This document shows, in pieces, positions 37,164 to 46,339 of a DNA stretch of 64,000 nucleotides (position 1 is the first letter of the stretch; the number at the start of each line of letters is the position of its first letter). The notes under the pieces were generated by a model. It worked only from the letters and a program-made list of their open reading frames with translations, did not search any database and was not told the DNA's origin. Origin of the DNA: Actinomadura rayongensis (GTDB lineage: Bacteria > Actinomycetota > Actinomycetes > Streptosporangiales > Streptosporangiaceae); the NCBI RefSeq assembly GCF_009831215.1, contig NZ_WUTW01000002.1:744001-808000 (forward strand), read 5' to 3'. A program made the translations under genes and the position numbers.

Positions 37164-37490
37164 ATGACCAAGAAGGCCGAAGAGCCCCAGCAGCCGACCC
37201 TCTACACCCCGGCGGAGGTGGCGAACTTCTTCCGCGTCGACCCCAAGACCGTCACCCGCTGGGCCAGGACCGGAACGCTGCACCCGATCACCCTGCCGTC
37301 CGGCCACCGCCGCTACCACGCCGACGAGATCCACAAGCTCCTCCAGACCGGCGACGCCGCCGACGACGACACCCACGCCGAGCCCGAGCCGACGCCGCGC
37401 GCCCGCGCCGTCCTGCACAGCGTCATCCGCACCTACTTCGGCGGCGACGCCGCCGCGGCCATCAAGACGCTCCGCACCGACCTCAACTGA
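37164..37490 (+). CDS. BldC-like MerR-type HTH protein
   Basis: 108 residues. The core (LYTPAEVANFFRVDPKTVTRWARTGTLHPITLPSGHRRYHADEI) is the winged HTH of BldC-type developmental regulators, which bind direct repeats and repress differentiation genes in Streptomyces. The C-terminal tail is longer than in BldC itself (about 68 residues) and ends IRTYFGGDAAAAIKTLRTDLN, so this is a paralogue rather than BldC. A terminator-like hairpin follows 20 bp downstream. Confidence 0.85.
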   Translation: MTKKAEEPQQPTLYTPAEVANFFRVDPKTVTRWARTGTLHPITLPSGHRRYHADEIHKLLQTGDAADDDTHAEPEPTPRARAVLHSVIRTYFGGDAAAAIKTLRTDLN

Positions 37491-37509
37491 CCACACCCGC
37501 GGAACCCGC

Positions 37510-37552
37510 CAGTGCCCGAGCCGTCCGACTCACCTGGATGACTCGGGCACTG
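37510..37552. terminator. Inverted repeat downstream of the BldC-like gene
   Basis: CAGTGCCCGAG and CTCGGGCACTG, an 11-bp perfect stem with a 21-nt loop, lie just after the stop codon at 37490 and before the convergent gene ending at 37669. Confidence 0.65.
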
Positions 37553-37668
37553 ACGCGTTCGAGTACCGAAGAGTGCAGGAGCGGCGCCGGAGCGGCCGAA
37601 GGCATGTGCGGAAAACCCTCGCCGATCGTCATGGGCGATCGTCCGGGGTCGCGAGAGCCCCGCCCCGG

Positions 37669-39156
37669 CTACCACGCCCTCGTCTTGGCTGAAGTCTGCG
37701 GCTCCTGCAGAGATTGCGGTCGACTCGATGCGATCGGTCCGTTGAGCGGAGGCATACCGATAACTCCGGCTATGGACGAGGGAAAGTCCTCAGTCGTCAT
37801 GTTTCGCGATGCAGAACGGGAGCGTTGGACGATGAGGTCGATCTCCCGGGTTGCGGACGTCTCGCCGAATCGCATCTCTTTCAATGCCCGGTTGAACCGC
37901 TCGATGAGCGTAGCCCCTTTGTGGGTGACCAGCTCGGAGCGGTTCGCCAGCTGAGCAACCCAGCGGGCACGGAACCTTCGATCGTCGTGAGTATCGAAAG
38001 CTTGGATCGGCCTGATGTTGTTGATGGCGACCTGGTGGGCTTGCGCTAGGCTGCCCGAGCTCTCGATGACGCGCATGGCTGTGAGGGCGACGTGCTCGAA
38101 CTCGGCCGGTCCGGGCGCCAGGTCGGCGGGGAGCACTCGATGGAGCGTCGACTTCGGGCCCGGGGTCCACGCCGGGTCGTCGAAAGTGAGGCGGCCGACG
38201 CGAAGCAGCAGGTCGCTGGCGTCCGTCACCGGTCCTTCGTGGGAGAAGCGGTAGCCGGCCGCTTTTTGGCTCCAGGTGCGGGAGACATGCTTCCACCAGG
38301 AGGTCAATGACTTCATCGATCTGCTCGTGCGGACGAGACCCTGGCAGGCTGGCTCGTTACCGAGTTCACGTGCCCTCCACGCCAACGTTCGTACGAGCAG
38401 GCCGTTGATCTGGCAGGTGATCGCCGTGGCGCGGGCGATGTAGGCCCAGGATGTCATGGGAGCCGTCGGGTCCAGAGCGTTCAGCCGCTGGATGCTGGTG
38501 TTGACGCCGTCGAGCTTGCTCGTGAAGCTCTCACCATCCGCCGGCCTGGCCCGCTCGGGCGGGCGGAGTGCGGGCATCTGGATCACGAGAAGGCCGTTCT
38601 CTCGGGCGCGGCCTCTCTCGCGCATGATGGCCGCGGCGTCGACCAGGTGGCGGCCCGTCTTGTCGGCGAGAACCTCGTTGTGCAGCGCGATCCGTCCTGC
38701 GGTCTCGGTGTGGTGGCTGAGCAGGTGCAGCAGTGAACGGGTGGTATCGGGAGCGACGATGACCGGCGCAGTGGTGGTCGCGGAACCGTCGGCTCGGCGG
38801 AAGTGGGCTTCGAGGAGATCCAGGCCGCAGCCGAGCGCGACCGCTGCGGCGCGCAGGCTTTGAGCCAGGGCGGAAACGTGCGCGTGCGTTGGTTCAGGCT
38901 GAACCGGAGTTGCTTGAGCCCGGCGGAGAAGGTCGGCAGCGTGCCGGGCTGTGGCCCTGGCGCTTGTGCGTTCTGGGTCGTCCGGTGTGCCGAACCCTTC
39001 GGCGATGCGGTCGGCGTACCGAGTAAGAGTTCTGGTGAGTCGTGCCAATTCGGTGACGGTGGCGGGGTGCTGAACCTGGGATGCCGCCTCCGCGAAGCTT
39101 CGGGCTTGGTCCATATGGTCGTCGGCGAGGCCGAGCATGTCTCCGAACGTGACCAC
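37669..39156 (-). CDS. Large hypothetical helical protein of the mobile element
   Basis: 495 residues from a GTG start, no recognised family. It is mainly helical with no membrane segments; the first 150 residues (LADDHMDQARSFAEAASQVQHP, then VTELARLTRTLTRYADRIAEG) look like a long helical bundle. A His/Arg-rich stretch near 395 (IRPIQAFDTHDDRRFRARWV) is conserved-looking. It lies two bases downstream of a small paralogue pair and is on the same strand as the conjugation genes, so it probably belongs to the element. Partner or regulator roles cannot be told from sequence. Confidence 0.65.
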   Translation of the reverse strand: MVTFGDMLGLADDHMDQARSFAEAASQVQHPATVTELARLTRTLTRYADRIAEGFGTPDDPERTSARATARHAADLLRRAQATPVQPEPTHAHVSALAQSLRAAAVALGCGLDLLEAHFRRADGSATTTAPVIVAPDTTRSLLHLLSHHTETAGRIALHNEVLADKTGRHLVDAAAIMRERGRARENGLLVIQMPALRPPERARPADGESFTSKLDGVNTSIQRLNALDPTAPMTSWAYIARATAITCQINGLLVRTLAWRARELGNEPACQGLVRTSRSMKSLTSWWKHVSRTWSQKAAGYRFSHEGPVTDASDLLLRVGRLTFDDPAWTPGPKSTLHRVLPADLAPGPAEFEHVALTAMRVIESSGSLAQAHQVAINNIRPIQAFDTHDDRRFRARWVAQLANRSELVTHKGATLIERFNRALKEMRFGETSATREIDLIVQRSRSASRNMTTEDFPSSIAGVIGMPPLNGPIASSRPQSLQEPQTSAKTRAW

Positions 39157-39158
39157 GG

Positions 39159-39602
39159 CTACCCGAGTGCGTCGCGGAGTCGGCCAACGTGGAGAGCCGC
39201 TTGGAGGCAGGCGAACTTGTCGGCAGGGTCGGCGGCAAGGTCGGCGGCGTCGATCAGCTTCTGTGCGATCTGGTCCGCTGCGGGTGCGATCTCGTCCTCA
39301 GCGAGCGCCGTGACGCTGTCGGGCAAAAGTTCCGGACGCGAGGCCGCGGTCTCCAGCGCGTGGCGAGCATGTGAGGCTTCACCTTCGGCGATTCCCCATT
39401 TGATGAACCCATCAGGTTCCTGATCTGCGAGTTCGCGTAGAAGCTTCTCAAGCCGCGCGAGATCCATGTAGACGACCGAGAGGTCGGAATGCGACATTTC
39501 CACTCCCTGAATATCGATTCCCAAGTCGCCGGGATTCGAGACCGACTTCAAATAGGTTTCGCGCATCGGGCGATCAGTTCGAAACGCGGAGCGCTCGTTC
39601 AC
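39159..39602 (-). CDS. Small helical protein, tandem paralogue A
   Basis: 147 codons from a GTG that overlaps the upstream stop (GTGA). An internal ATG at 39497 (MSHSDLS) is an alternative start. The C-terminal end (AADLAADPADKFACLQAALHVGRLRDALG) is clearly related to the ends of the next two upstream ORFs. There is no known domain. The three may be structural or immunity-type proteins of the element. Confidence 0.6.
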   Translation of the reverse strand: MNERSAFRTDRPMRETYLKSVSNPGDLGIDIQGVEMSHSDLSVVYMDLARLEKLLRELADQEPDGFIKWGIAEGEASHARHALETAASRPELLPDSVTALAEDEIAPAADQIAQKLIDAADLAADPADKFACLQAALHVGRLRDALG

Positions 39603-39982
39603 TGTCGTCTCCGCAAGATCGTCTGGAGGCGCCCGGCGTGCTGAACGGACTGGAAGCAGGCGATGCGATCGGCGGGGTCGGTGACCTTGTTCGCGGTGGT
39701 GAGCAGCGTTCTGCTCACCACCATAACCAGATCCGCGATCGAGGCGGCTTTGTCGCGGCGTTCCCCAGCGGACTCGACGTCGCCGCCGGGTGGCCAGGCC
39801 ACCGTCCGCGCTTTGGCGAGAGCGACACCGGCGTTGATGGCCTCGTCGAGCGCCCCGTCGTCGGTCAGGCCGAGCGCTGCGACAGCGCGTTCGGTGGCAT
39901 TTAGGCCGAGATGCGCGGTGACCAACGCGTCGGGAATTTCGGTACCGGTGTGGCGGGAAAAGTAGCGGACATAGTGATCCAA
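39599..39982 (-). CDS. Small helical protein, tandem paralogue B
   Basis: 127 residues from a TTG at 39982 that has GGAGG eight bases upstream. The C terminus (ANKVTDPADRIACFQSVQHAGRLQTILRR) shares the D-x-A-D-x-x-A-C-hydrophobic-Q-x4-H-x-G-R-L pattern with paralogue A. It is coupled to that gene by a GTGA overlap. No family is known to me. Confidence 0.6.
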   Translation of the reverse strand: MDHYVRYFSRHTGTEIPDALVTAHLGLNATERAVAALGLTDDGALDEAINAGVALAKARTVAWPPGGDVESAGERRDKAASIADLVMVVSRTLLTTANKVTDPADRIACFQSVQHAGRLQTILRRRQ

Positions 39983-40013
39983 GGAAGGGCCTCCTGTGGC
40001 CGAGAACGAGATG

Positions 40014-40454
40014 TCAGCGGTGTTCGTGGCTCGCGTTGCGAAGCGACGTGGTGAGTTCGTGGGTGATCAGGGCGGCGTGCAGGCAGCACGCCTTGTCGCC
40101 GTCATGGCGGGTCGCGTTCGCGGCCTCGACGAGGTGCAGGACGAGCGCCTCGGCGAGTTCGAGGAGCGCGGCGATCACCGTGGCCGGCTCCTCGGCGCCG
40201 AGCGCCACGGTCGCGGGTGGGCGTCCCGCGGGTGAGGGCAGCGAGCGCGCCCCGGCGAGTGCCGCTCGGGCACGGACGGCGTCACTGTGGACGGTCGTCC
40301 AGAACAGGAGCGGCGGATCCGGGTCGAGGAACGCGAGGTCGTGGACGGCGGTTTCGAGAACTTCGAGGGCGCGGTGCGCGGCGGCGAGCCGCCCAGGGAT
40401 CGTGTGCGGATCGGCGAGAGCGGTACGGACGGTACGGATGAGCGACAAGGACAC
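40014..40454 (-). CDS. Small helical protein, tandem paralogue C
   Basis: 146 residues from a GTG start. The C-terminal LVEAANATRHDGDKACCLHAALITHELTTSLR is a diverged copy of the same motif (DGDKACCLHAALITHEL). The middle contains a long Leu/Ala-rich helix (VIAALLELAEALVLHLVEAA). It lies 31 bp upstream of paralogue B on the same strand. Function unknown. Confidence 0.6.
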   Translation of the reverse strand: MSLSLIRTVRTALADPHTIPGRLAAAHRALEVLETAVHDLAFLDPDPPLLFWTTVHSDAVRARAALAGARSLPSPAGRPPATVALGAEEPATVIAALLELAEALVLHLVEAANATRHDGDKACCLHAALITHELTTSLRNASHEHR

Positions 40455-40537
40455 GGGAAGCGACCTCCGAGAACGGGCCGGGCGGCTGACGACTTCCCTT
40501 GCTTGCTGAGACGTGCGGATGGCGAGAGGACAAACAG

Positions 40538-41254
40538 TCAGGGGCGTTGCGGTCGACCGGGCCGGTTCGGCCGACGGGCCGGAGGTGGGGACGATCTGCC
40601 CGGCGCGGGCTCGGTCGGTCTGCCCGGAAACTCACGGACTCGGGCGGGCGGCTTACCGGCGCCGCCGAGCGCCCTGGTGATGTGCGGGTTGAGGCTGAAC
40701 AGGACATTGGAGGCAGTGGTGCCCGCCCAGTCCGCCAACGTCCGGGCGAGCCGGGCGCGTTCGTCCACATCCGCGCGCGGCGGCGAGGTGCCGGCCTTGG
40801 TGTGCCGCCGCACACGAGTCGACACCTCGACCAGGGCGTCCTCAGCGGCGGCTGCGGACTTGAGAACGCCGGTGCGCGTTTCGATCGGCGGGAACGGCGG
40901 AGCTCCGCGGATCCTGTCGGCCGGGACGCGCAGCACGCCGCGAGTGACGCCCGGAAACCGCACGAGGTAGAAGGAAGGGTCGTCCACGGCGGTGACATAG
41001 CCGCGGCGGATCTTGCTCCCGTCCGCCGAACGCTCGACCTCGTCGCCGACCGCGAACGCGCGACCTTCCACAGCCTGTGGACGAGGTTCGGTCCGTCCGC
41101 GCAGGGCACGGTCGAAGTCCACGCCCCGGCTGTCGGCGTAGCGGCGCAGATCGCTCAGCAGATCGGCCATCAGATCGTCGAGCGGAAGCTTCTCGCTCAT
41201 GCGGAGCCGCGCGTAAGTCCCGACGAGGACGGCTCCGCGGACCGAGTTGGCCAC
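40538..41254 (-). CDS. Hypothetical protein of the conjugative element
   Basis: 238 residues from a GTG start one base after the DUF4913 gene stop. The middle (AFAVGDEVERSADGSKIRRGYVTAVDDPSFYLVRFPGVTRGVLRVPADRIR) looks like a small beta-barrel, KOW/SH3-like domain. The last 45 residues are Pro/Arg-rich and probably disordered, which suits nucleic-acid binding. No family assignment. Confidence 0.6.
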   Translation of the reverse strand: MANSVRGAVLVGTYARLRMSEKLPLDDLMADLLSDLRRYADSRGVDFDRALRGRTEPRPQAVEGRAFAVGDEVERSADGSKIRRGYVTAVDDPSFYLVRFPGVTRGVLRVPADRIRGAPPFPPIETRTGVLKSAAAAEDALVEVSTRVRRHTKAGTSPPRADVDERARLARTLADWAGTTASNVLFSLNPHITRALGGAGKPPARVREFPGRPTEPAPGRSSPPPARRPNRPGRPQRP

Positions 41255-41255
41255 C

Positions 41256-41627
41256 TCAGTCCTCCCAGTAGCCCGGCGGAGGAACTTCGAGACGGGCCTG
41301 GTGCGGCTCCAGGTGCTCGTGCTCGGTGCACTGGTAGAAGGGGCCGCGCGCGCCGAGCAGGATCGGGAGCTGGTGGTCCAGGTAGTCCCGGTACCACAGG
41401 GCGATGCCGGTGGCGCCTTGCAAGCGCATGCATTCCCACGAGTACCAGAGCGCGGTGAGTCGGGAAATGGCTTCCGCGTGCCTCCACCACCGGGCGCACC
41501 AGCGGAACTCGCCGCCGAGCGTCCGCCGGTACATCGGGACGAAGTGCTGCGTCACCCAGTCTTCGACGGTGGCGAAGAGCGGCTGGGGCTGGTCCGTGAC
41601 GGGCTGCACGGCGTCGAGCGTGGACAT
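41256..41627 (-). CDS. DUF4913 family protein
   Basis: 123 residues. FATVEDWVTQHFVPMYRRTLGGEFRWCARWWRHAEAISRLTALWYSWE is the DUF4913 signature, found almost only in actinobacterial integrative elements and plasmids next to TraG/VirB4-type genes. The function is unknown. It lies 21 bp downstream of the coupling protein gene in the same operon. Confidence 0.88.
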   Translation of the reverse strand: MSTLDAVQPVTDQPQPLFATVEDWVTQHFVPMYRRTLGGEFRWCARWWRHAEAISRLTALWYSWECMRLQGATGIALWYRDYLDHQLPILLGARGPFYQCTEHEHLEPHQARLEVPPPGYWED

Positions 41628-41648
41628 GTGATCTCCAAGAAGCTGCAG

Positions 41649-43433
41649 TTATTCGTCAGTGGATCTGTTGTGACGCATTGCTCCGTCAGCGATGGCGACA
41701 TCGGCGTCGCGGATGGCGGCGTTGATGCGGTCGGCGGACGGGCCGGCGTACCAGGGCCGGAGCCGGACGAGCGCGGGTCTCGTCCCCGTCGCCAGCAGGA
41801 GCGCCGTCCCGGCGGGCAGAGCCCGGATGTCGGAGGCTTCGAGGATCTCCTGGCGACGCAGGGAGATCTGCTCGCTGGCTCGTCCGTCCCCGCCGTAGGT
41901 GACCGAGCGGACGGGCACATCGTGCTGTCCGACGAGCGTGGCCAGGTCGCGCACCAACCGTGGCGAGTCGATGCCCGCCCCGATGAGCTTGCGCGTCGCG
42001 GCACCCCAGAGCGCGGCCATCCCGGGTTCGCCCCACACGGTCACGCCCTGCTCGTACGACTGCAGGATCGTGACCGGGACGATGCCGCGCGAGCCCAGAT
42101 GCGAGTACAGCTGGGGCAGGTCGGCGATGCGGCAGATGTTGGCGGCCTCGTCCAGCGCGACGACCAACGGCGGATCGAGACGTCCGCCGGACCGCTCGGC
42201 GCGGCGTTCGGCGGCGCGCATGGCGGTGTCGGTGAGCGCCGCGATCAGCGGTGCGGCGGCCGACAGCGACTTCGACAACAGGTACAGAGTGTCGCGGGTC
42301 GCGGCGAACGCGTCGGGGTCGAAGACGGGCAGGTCGCAGGGCGTCACCCAGGCGAGGATCTCGTCGTCGCGCAGGCATTTCGCCGCCGTGCGGGCCGTCT
42401 GGTAGATCCCGTCACGGGTCTCGACCGCGCCGTTCTGCGTCCCTTTCAGCGACGACGCCATGAGAGCGAAGCCCGCATCCATGAGCAGTTCGACGGGGGT
42501 GGGGACGGCCGGTTCGTCCAGCCACGCGGCGACGTGGTGCAGCGATCGGCCCGAGCCGGCGGCAGCGAGGCACAGGGCGCAGAGAAGATCCTGGGCCGCA
42601 GGTCCCCACAGGTCTTTCTTCTGACCGTCGTCGACCGTCAGGACGAAGTGCCCGGCGAGGCGGTGGGCGTCCTCGACGGTCCTCAGCCCGGCGAGCGGAT
42701 TCCACCACCACGCCTGGGGTTGGTAGGTGATGCGCTGGGGGTCGAACAGCCAGATCCGCCCGCCCGTCCGTTCGGCGCGGACGGCCGAGATCGCCGCCCA
42801 CAAGTCGGCCTTGTTGCTGGTCGCGATAACCGGGCCGGGCGCGGACAGGACGTGCGGGATGCTCTGCGTGGTCGTCTTCCCCGAGCGCGGCGCCATGAAC
42901 GCGACGACGGTGTCCTCCCACGAGGTGTAGAGGGTTTCGCCAGGGCGTCCGCCGGGTCGCAGGACGTCCCCGAGCACCAGGCCGATGTCGTCGGGCTCGG
43001 GCGCGGTGCCGGTGAGGGAGCGCCGCAACGCGACGGCCTTGCGCGCGGACGGACCGGCGGCCAGAGCGTCCAGACCGGGGTTGTCGGTGAGCGCGGCGAC
43101 GGGGTCGGTGGGATCGGGCAGGCGGGCGGCGACCCGCTGCCAGATCCCCGAGGCCACGCCGGCGGTTCCGACGACCACGACCACCACCAGGAGGACGACC
43201 AACGCGGTCGAGGTGCGCGGCCACAGCACGGCGGTGTCCCAGCGCGCGAGCGCCACCGCGAACCGGACGCCGAACGGCATCACCGTCCCGCCGCTCAGCG
43301 CGGCGGCGACCCGGGCGCAGCTCCACACCACCCACAGAACGACGACCGGCAGCCAGCACGCGGCCAGGACCATCCACCCGGCCGCCGCACTGGAATGCCA
43401 GACCGACGGACGAGGTCCGAGCGCTCGGCTCAT
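41649..43433 (-). CDS. Type IV coupling protein, VirD4/TraG-like
   Basis: 594 residues. Two N-terminal membrane segments are at about 15-45 and 75-100 (WMVLAACWLPVVVLWVVW, then TALVVLLVVVVVVGTAG). The Walker A region is APRSGKTTT at about 180-188, and the Walker B-like LVVALDEAANI appears in the second half, followed by the TraM-recognition-type domain with SRGIVPVTILQSYEQG. It would deliver DNA to the transfer channel at the membrane. The start overlaps the stop of the VirB4-like gene (ATGA). Confidence 0.92.
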   Translation of the reverse strand: MSRALGPRPSVWHSSAAAGWMVLAACWLPVVVLWVVWSCARVAAALSGGTVMPFGVRFAVALARWDTAVLWPRTSTALVVLLVVVVVVGTAGVASGIWQRVAARLPDPTDPVAALTDNPGLDALAAGPSARKAVALRRSLTGTAPEPDDIGLVLGDVLRPGGRPGETLYTSWEDTVVAFMAPRSGKTTTQSIPHVLSAPGPVIATSNKADLWAAISAVRAERTGGRIWLFDPQRITYQPQAWWWNPLAGLRTVEDAHRLAGHFVLTVDDGQKKDLWGPAAQDLLCALCLAAAGSGRSLHHVAAWLDEPAVPTPVELLMDAGFALMASSLKGTQNGAVETRDGIYQTARTAAKCLRDDEILAWVTPCDLPVFDPDAFAATRDTLYLLSKSLSAAAPLIAALTDTAMRAAERRAERSGGRLDPPLVVALDEAANICRIADLPQLYSHLGSRGIVPVTILQSYEQGVTVWGEPGMAALWGAATRKLIGAGIDSPRLVRDLATLVGQHDVPVRSVTYGGDGRASEQISLRRQEILEASDIRALPAGTALLLATGTRPALVRLRPWYAGPSADRINAAIRDADVAIADGAMRHNRSTDE

Positions 43434-44842
43434 GCGACCCCCCGGACGGCCTGGTCGGTGTCGTACAGGTCGACTTCCGCGCCGACCAGCGACAACTCGA
43501 CGGGAATCCCGAGCCGCTCACCTGTCTTGATCAGGTACTTGCCGCGTCCGGGATGGCGCGCGCCGGGCTGCCAGGAGTCGGGCGCGGACCAGGAGGTGAC
43601 CAGTTGCTGCTCGGGTCCAGTGAGCGGCGCGATCTGGTGGACGCGGCTCAGTTCGCGCGGCGGAAGCCCGGCGAGAACGGTGATGGCGGACCGGTCGGCG
43701 AAGCCCTTGGCCTTGGCGCGGTCCTCCTCGGTGGCCAGGGCGTCCAGGTCGGCCAGCGAGTGCGTGATCATGATCGAGGCCATGCCCTTGGCGCGGTTGA
43801 GGCGGGTGAGGGCGTCGGCGTGCTCGACCAGGCCGGGCGCGCCGCGCAGCGCCCGCCAGAGTTCGTCCATCACGCCGAGGTAGGAGCGGCCGGGACCGAG
43901 GGCGGCTGCAGCGTCGACCATGCCGAAGGCGTAAGCCCAAGTGCACAGCATCGCCGCGGTGAGGAGCTTGTCGCCCGCCGCGCGGACGCGGGAGATGTCG
44001 ACGCTGATGGCGGGCGCGTCCATGTCCAGCGGCCGGGACGTCGGGGCGTCGAACACTCCGGCGAGGGAGCCGTGGCAGAGCAGGTCGAGGGTGAAGACGA
44101 GCTCGTCGCAGCGTCTGCGGTAGGTGTCGACGGAGTCCGTGCGGGCCGCCGCGCGCAGTTCGGACGGCCCTTCCTCCAGAAGGCGGAGGACGTCGGGGAC
44201 GGTGGGTTCGTGGTCGAGCCGGTCGTCCAGGAGATCGACGGCGCGCCCGAGGACGACCTCCTCCGCATTGGACAGCTTCTCCTCGCGGACCAACGTGCAG
44301 AGCGCCATCAGCAGGGACAGCCGCCGTCCGCGCACCTCCCAGCGCAGCGCTTCGGCGCGGGCGCCGGTGAGCGTGCGCAGCACCGTGCCGAGCGGTCCGG
44401 CGTCGAGCGGGTTGATGCGGTCGCAGCCCCGGCCGACGCGCACGACCTGCCCGCCGAGGTACTCGATGAGCCGGGTGTAGTCGGGTTTGGTGTCGCCGAG
44501 GATGATCGGTGTCGTCCCGGTCGCGACCGCGCCGGTCACGAGCCGCTTCACCAGCGTGGACTTCCCCGTGCCCGGCTGGCCGAGGACGAACATCCCGGGG
44601 TTGGTGACGAGTCCGGCGCGCAGCCAGGCGAGCGGGTCCAGGCAGACGACCTCGCCCCAGAGCTGGTGACGCCCGATCGGCGTTCCGGCGGTGGGCGTCC
44701 CCGACCCGGCGGTGAAGGGATAGAGGCCGCAGACCTGCATGGTCGTCGCCTGGAATTCCGCCGCGGCCAGGACGTTGGACGTTCGTCCGGCGAACGGCTC
44801 ACGCCAGCCCCGCGCGGGCGCCAGCGGTTCGGTTTCGGTCAC
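43430..44842 (-). CDS. VirB4/TraC-like conjugation ATPase
   Basis: 470 residues from a GTG start, cytoplasmic. The Walker A motif GQPGTGKST is at 88-96 and the Walker B-like YLGVMDELWRAL is at about 318-329, followed by MASIMITHSLADLDAL. It corresponds to the C-terminal ATPase part of VirB4, the N-terminal domain being short or supplied by the SCO6880-type protein upstream. It powers assembly or transport in the actinobacterial conjugation system. It is 12 bp downstream of the SCO6880-type gene and overlaps the coupling protein gene. Confidence 0.9.
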   Translation of the reverse strand: MTETEPLAPARGWREPFAGRTSNVLAAAEFQATTMQVCGLYPFTAGSGTPTAGTPIGRHQLWGEVVCLDPLAWLRAGLVTNPGMFVLGQPGTGKSTLVKRLVTGAVATGTTPIILGDTKPDYTRLIEYLGGQVVRVGRGCDRINPLDAGPLGTVLRTLTGARAEALRWEVRGRRLSLLMALCTLVREEKLSNAEEVVLGRAVDLLDDRLDHEPTVPDVLRLLEEGPSELRAAARTDSVDTYRRRCDELVFTLDLLCHGSLAGVFDAPTSRPLDMDAPAISVDISRVRAAGDKLLTAAMLCTWAYAFGMVDAAAALGPGRSYLGVMDELWRALRGAPGLVEHADALTRLNRAKGMASIMITHSLADLDALATEEDRAKAKGFADRSAITVLAGLPPRELSRVHQIAPLTGPEQQLVTSWSAPDSWQPGARHPGRGKYLIKTGERLGIPVELSLVGAEVDLYDTDQAVRGVA

Positions 44843-44854
44843 GTGGGCTCCAGG

Positions 44855-46339
44855 TCAGTGGACGAGACGTCGGGACAGTTCGGGTGGGCAGATCCCGCAG
44901 GGCAACGTCGTCGCGAACCCGGTGGCCTGGCCGCCCCACAGCCGGCGCAGGTGGATCCGGGCGGTGTCGGCGGCGGCCTCGACGTGCGCGGCGGCCTGGG
45001 CGAGGTGGCCGGGATCGGTGACGGTGACGGTCGCGTACAGCGAGACCAGGCAGACGCCCGCGCCCATCGCCTCCTCGGCTGCGGCCTGGCGGGCGCGGGC
45101 GGCGTCCCAGGCGTCGCGGGCCGTCTCGTCGCGTCCGGTGCGGCGGCGGAACTGCGAACGGAACGCCGCCGCGTTGACCTCCTGCTGCAGGACGCGGCTC
45201 GCCGCGGCTGCCGGGAACGCGCGGTATTGCAACGTGATCCGCTTGGCGAACGGACCCGGCGAGACGAGACGGGCCAGGACGTCCGAGCGGACGTTCTGGC
45301 GGGGCGGTTCCTGCCACGCCCACGACACGGAAACGCCGCCGTCGTGCTCGTAGTGACCGACGTGTTCGGCTGCGAAGACCGGTCCCGCGTCGCACCAGCC
45401 GAGCGCGGAGTCTGCTTTGGGGCCGGCGAGCAGCCGGTTCACCTCGCCGCGCGCGTCCGGGTCGAACGCCGTGCGGACGACCCCGGCGATCTCGGCGGCC
45501 GTCGCCCTGCCGATGACGCTCACGCCGCAGCCGGAAAGAGTGGAGGCCAGCGCGTCCAGGACACGGCCGAGCTCGCCGACCGCGCCCGTCAGATCGCCCG
45601 GCGGGCTCGCGGCCCGGCGCGGATCGACGGTGACCGAGACTCGCGTGTCCACGTCGGCCGCCGCGGCGGGCGCGGTCGCGACGAGCCGGCGCATGATCTG
45701 CCGGGCGGACTCCGGGGCGTCCGGGGACAGGGACGCGTTGACGGCGTCGGCGAGCGTGGAGCCGGGCTCGGGCGCGGTGTCGACCGTGACGGTCACCCAT
45801 CGCACGATCGGCAGATGGCCGAGGGATGCGAGCCAGCCGCCCCACGCCGCGACCCAGGTGTCGGCCTCCGCGCGGTCGGCCAGCCAGGTCGAGGCGGGGA
45901 CGACCCGCAACGTCGCCGTGAGCAGCCCGGTTCGCCGGTCCCAGACCACGCCGTACGAACCGCCGTAGCCGTCCTCGGCGCTCAGCAGGGTCAGCGGCGC
46001 GAGGACGCCCGGAAGTTGGAACGCCCGCGGATGGTCGACGACGATGCCCGCCCGGTACCGCGTGTGGCGGCGGGCGGTGCCCCACCACCAGCGGATCCGC
46101 GTCGCCAGCAGCCGGGCGACCGGGACGCCGTTGACACGGACGAGCCCGAGTCCGCCGGCCGCGACGACCGGCGGGGCGAAGTAGAGCAGCGCTTTCGGGG
46201 CGAACGCGGCCGTCATGATGACGATCACGGCCGCGCCGAGGGCCACGAACGTGGCCGTCGTGTCCATGCCGAGCAGGCCGATGCCCTGGCGTCGTCGCCA
46301 GCCTCCGTAGGTGCGGACCCGATGCGCGTCGTCAGCCAC
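44855..46339 (-). CDS. SCO6880-family conjugation protein
   Basis: 494 residues from a GTG start. YGGWRRRQGIGLLGMDTTATFVALGAA and a second hydrophobic segment (LLYFAPPVVAAGGLGLV) form a PrgI-like membrane hairpin in the first 70 residues. The rest (RAFQLPGVLAPLTLLSAEDGYGGSYGVVWDR, then WLASLGHLP) is typical for the SCO6880 family, which stands in for PrgI plus the VirB4 N-terminal domain. The start overlaps the stop of the membrane protein gene upstream. A PFAM-style name is all that is known for most members. Confidence 0.9.
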   Translation of the reverse strand: MADDAHRVRTYGGWRRRQGIGLLGMDTTATFVALGAAVIVIMTAAFAPKALLYFAPPVVAAGGLGLVRVNGVPVARLLATRIRWWWGTARRHTRYRAGIVVDHPRAFQLPGVLAPLTLLSAEDGYGGSYGVVWDRRTGLLTATLRVVPASTWLADRAEADTWVAAWGGWLASLGHLPIVRWVTVTVDTAPEPGSTLADAVNASLSPDAPESARQIMRRLVATAPAAAADVDTRVSVTVDPRRAASPPGDLTGAVGELGRVLDALASTLSGCGVSVIGRATAAEIAGVVRTAFDPDARGEVNRLLAGPKADSALGWCDAGPVFAAEHVGHYEHDGGVSVSWAWQEPPRQNVRSDVLARLVSPGPFAKRITLQYRAFPAAAASRVLQQEVNAAAFRSQFRRRTGRDETARDAWDAARARQAAAEEAMGAGVCLVSLYATVTVTDPGHLAQAAAHVEAAADTARIHLRRLWGGQATGFATTLPCGICPPELSRRLVH

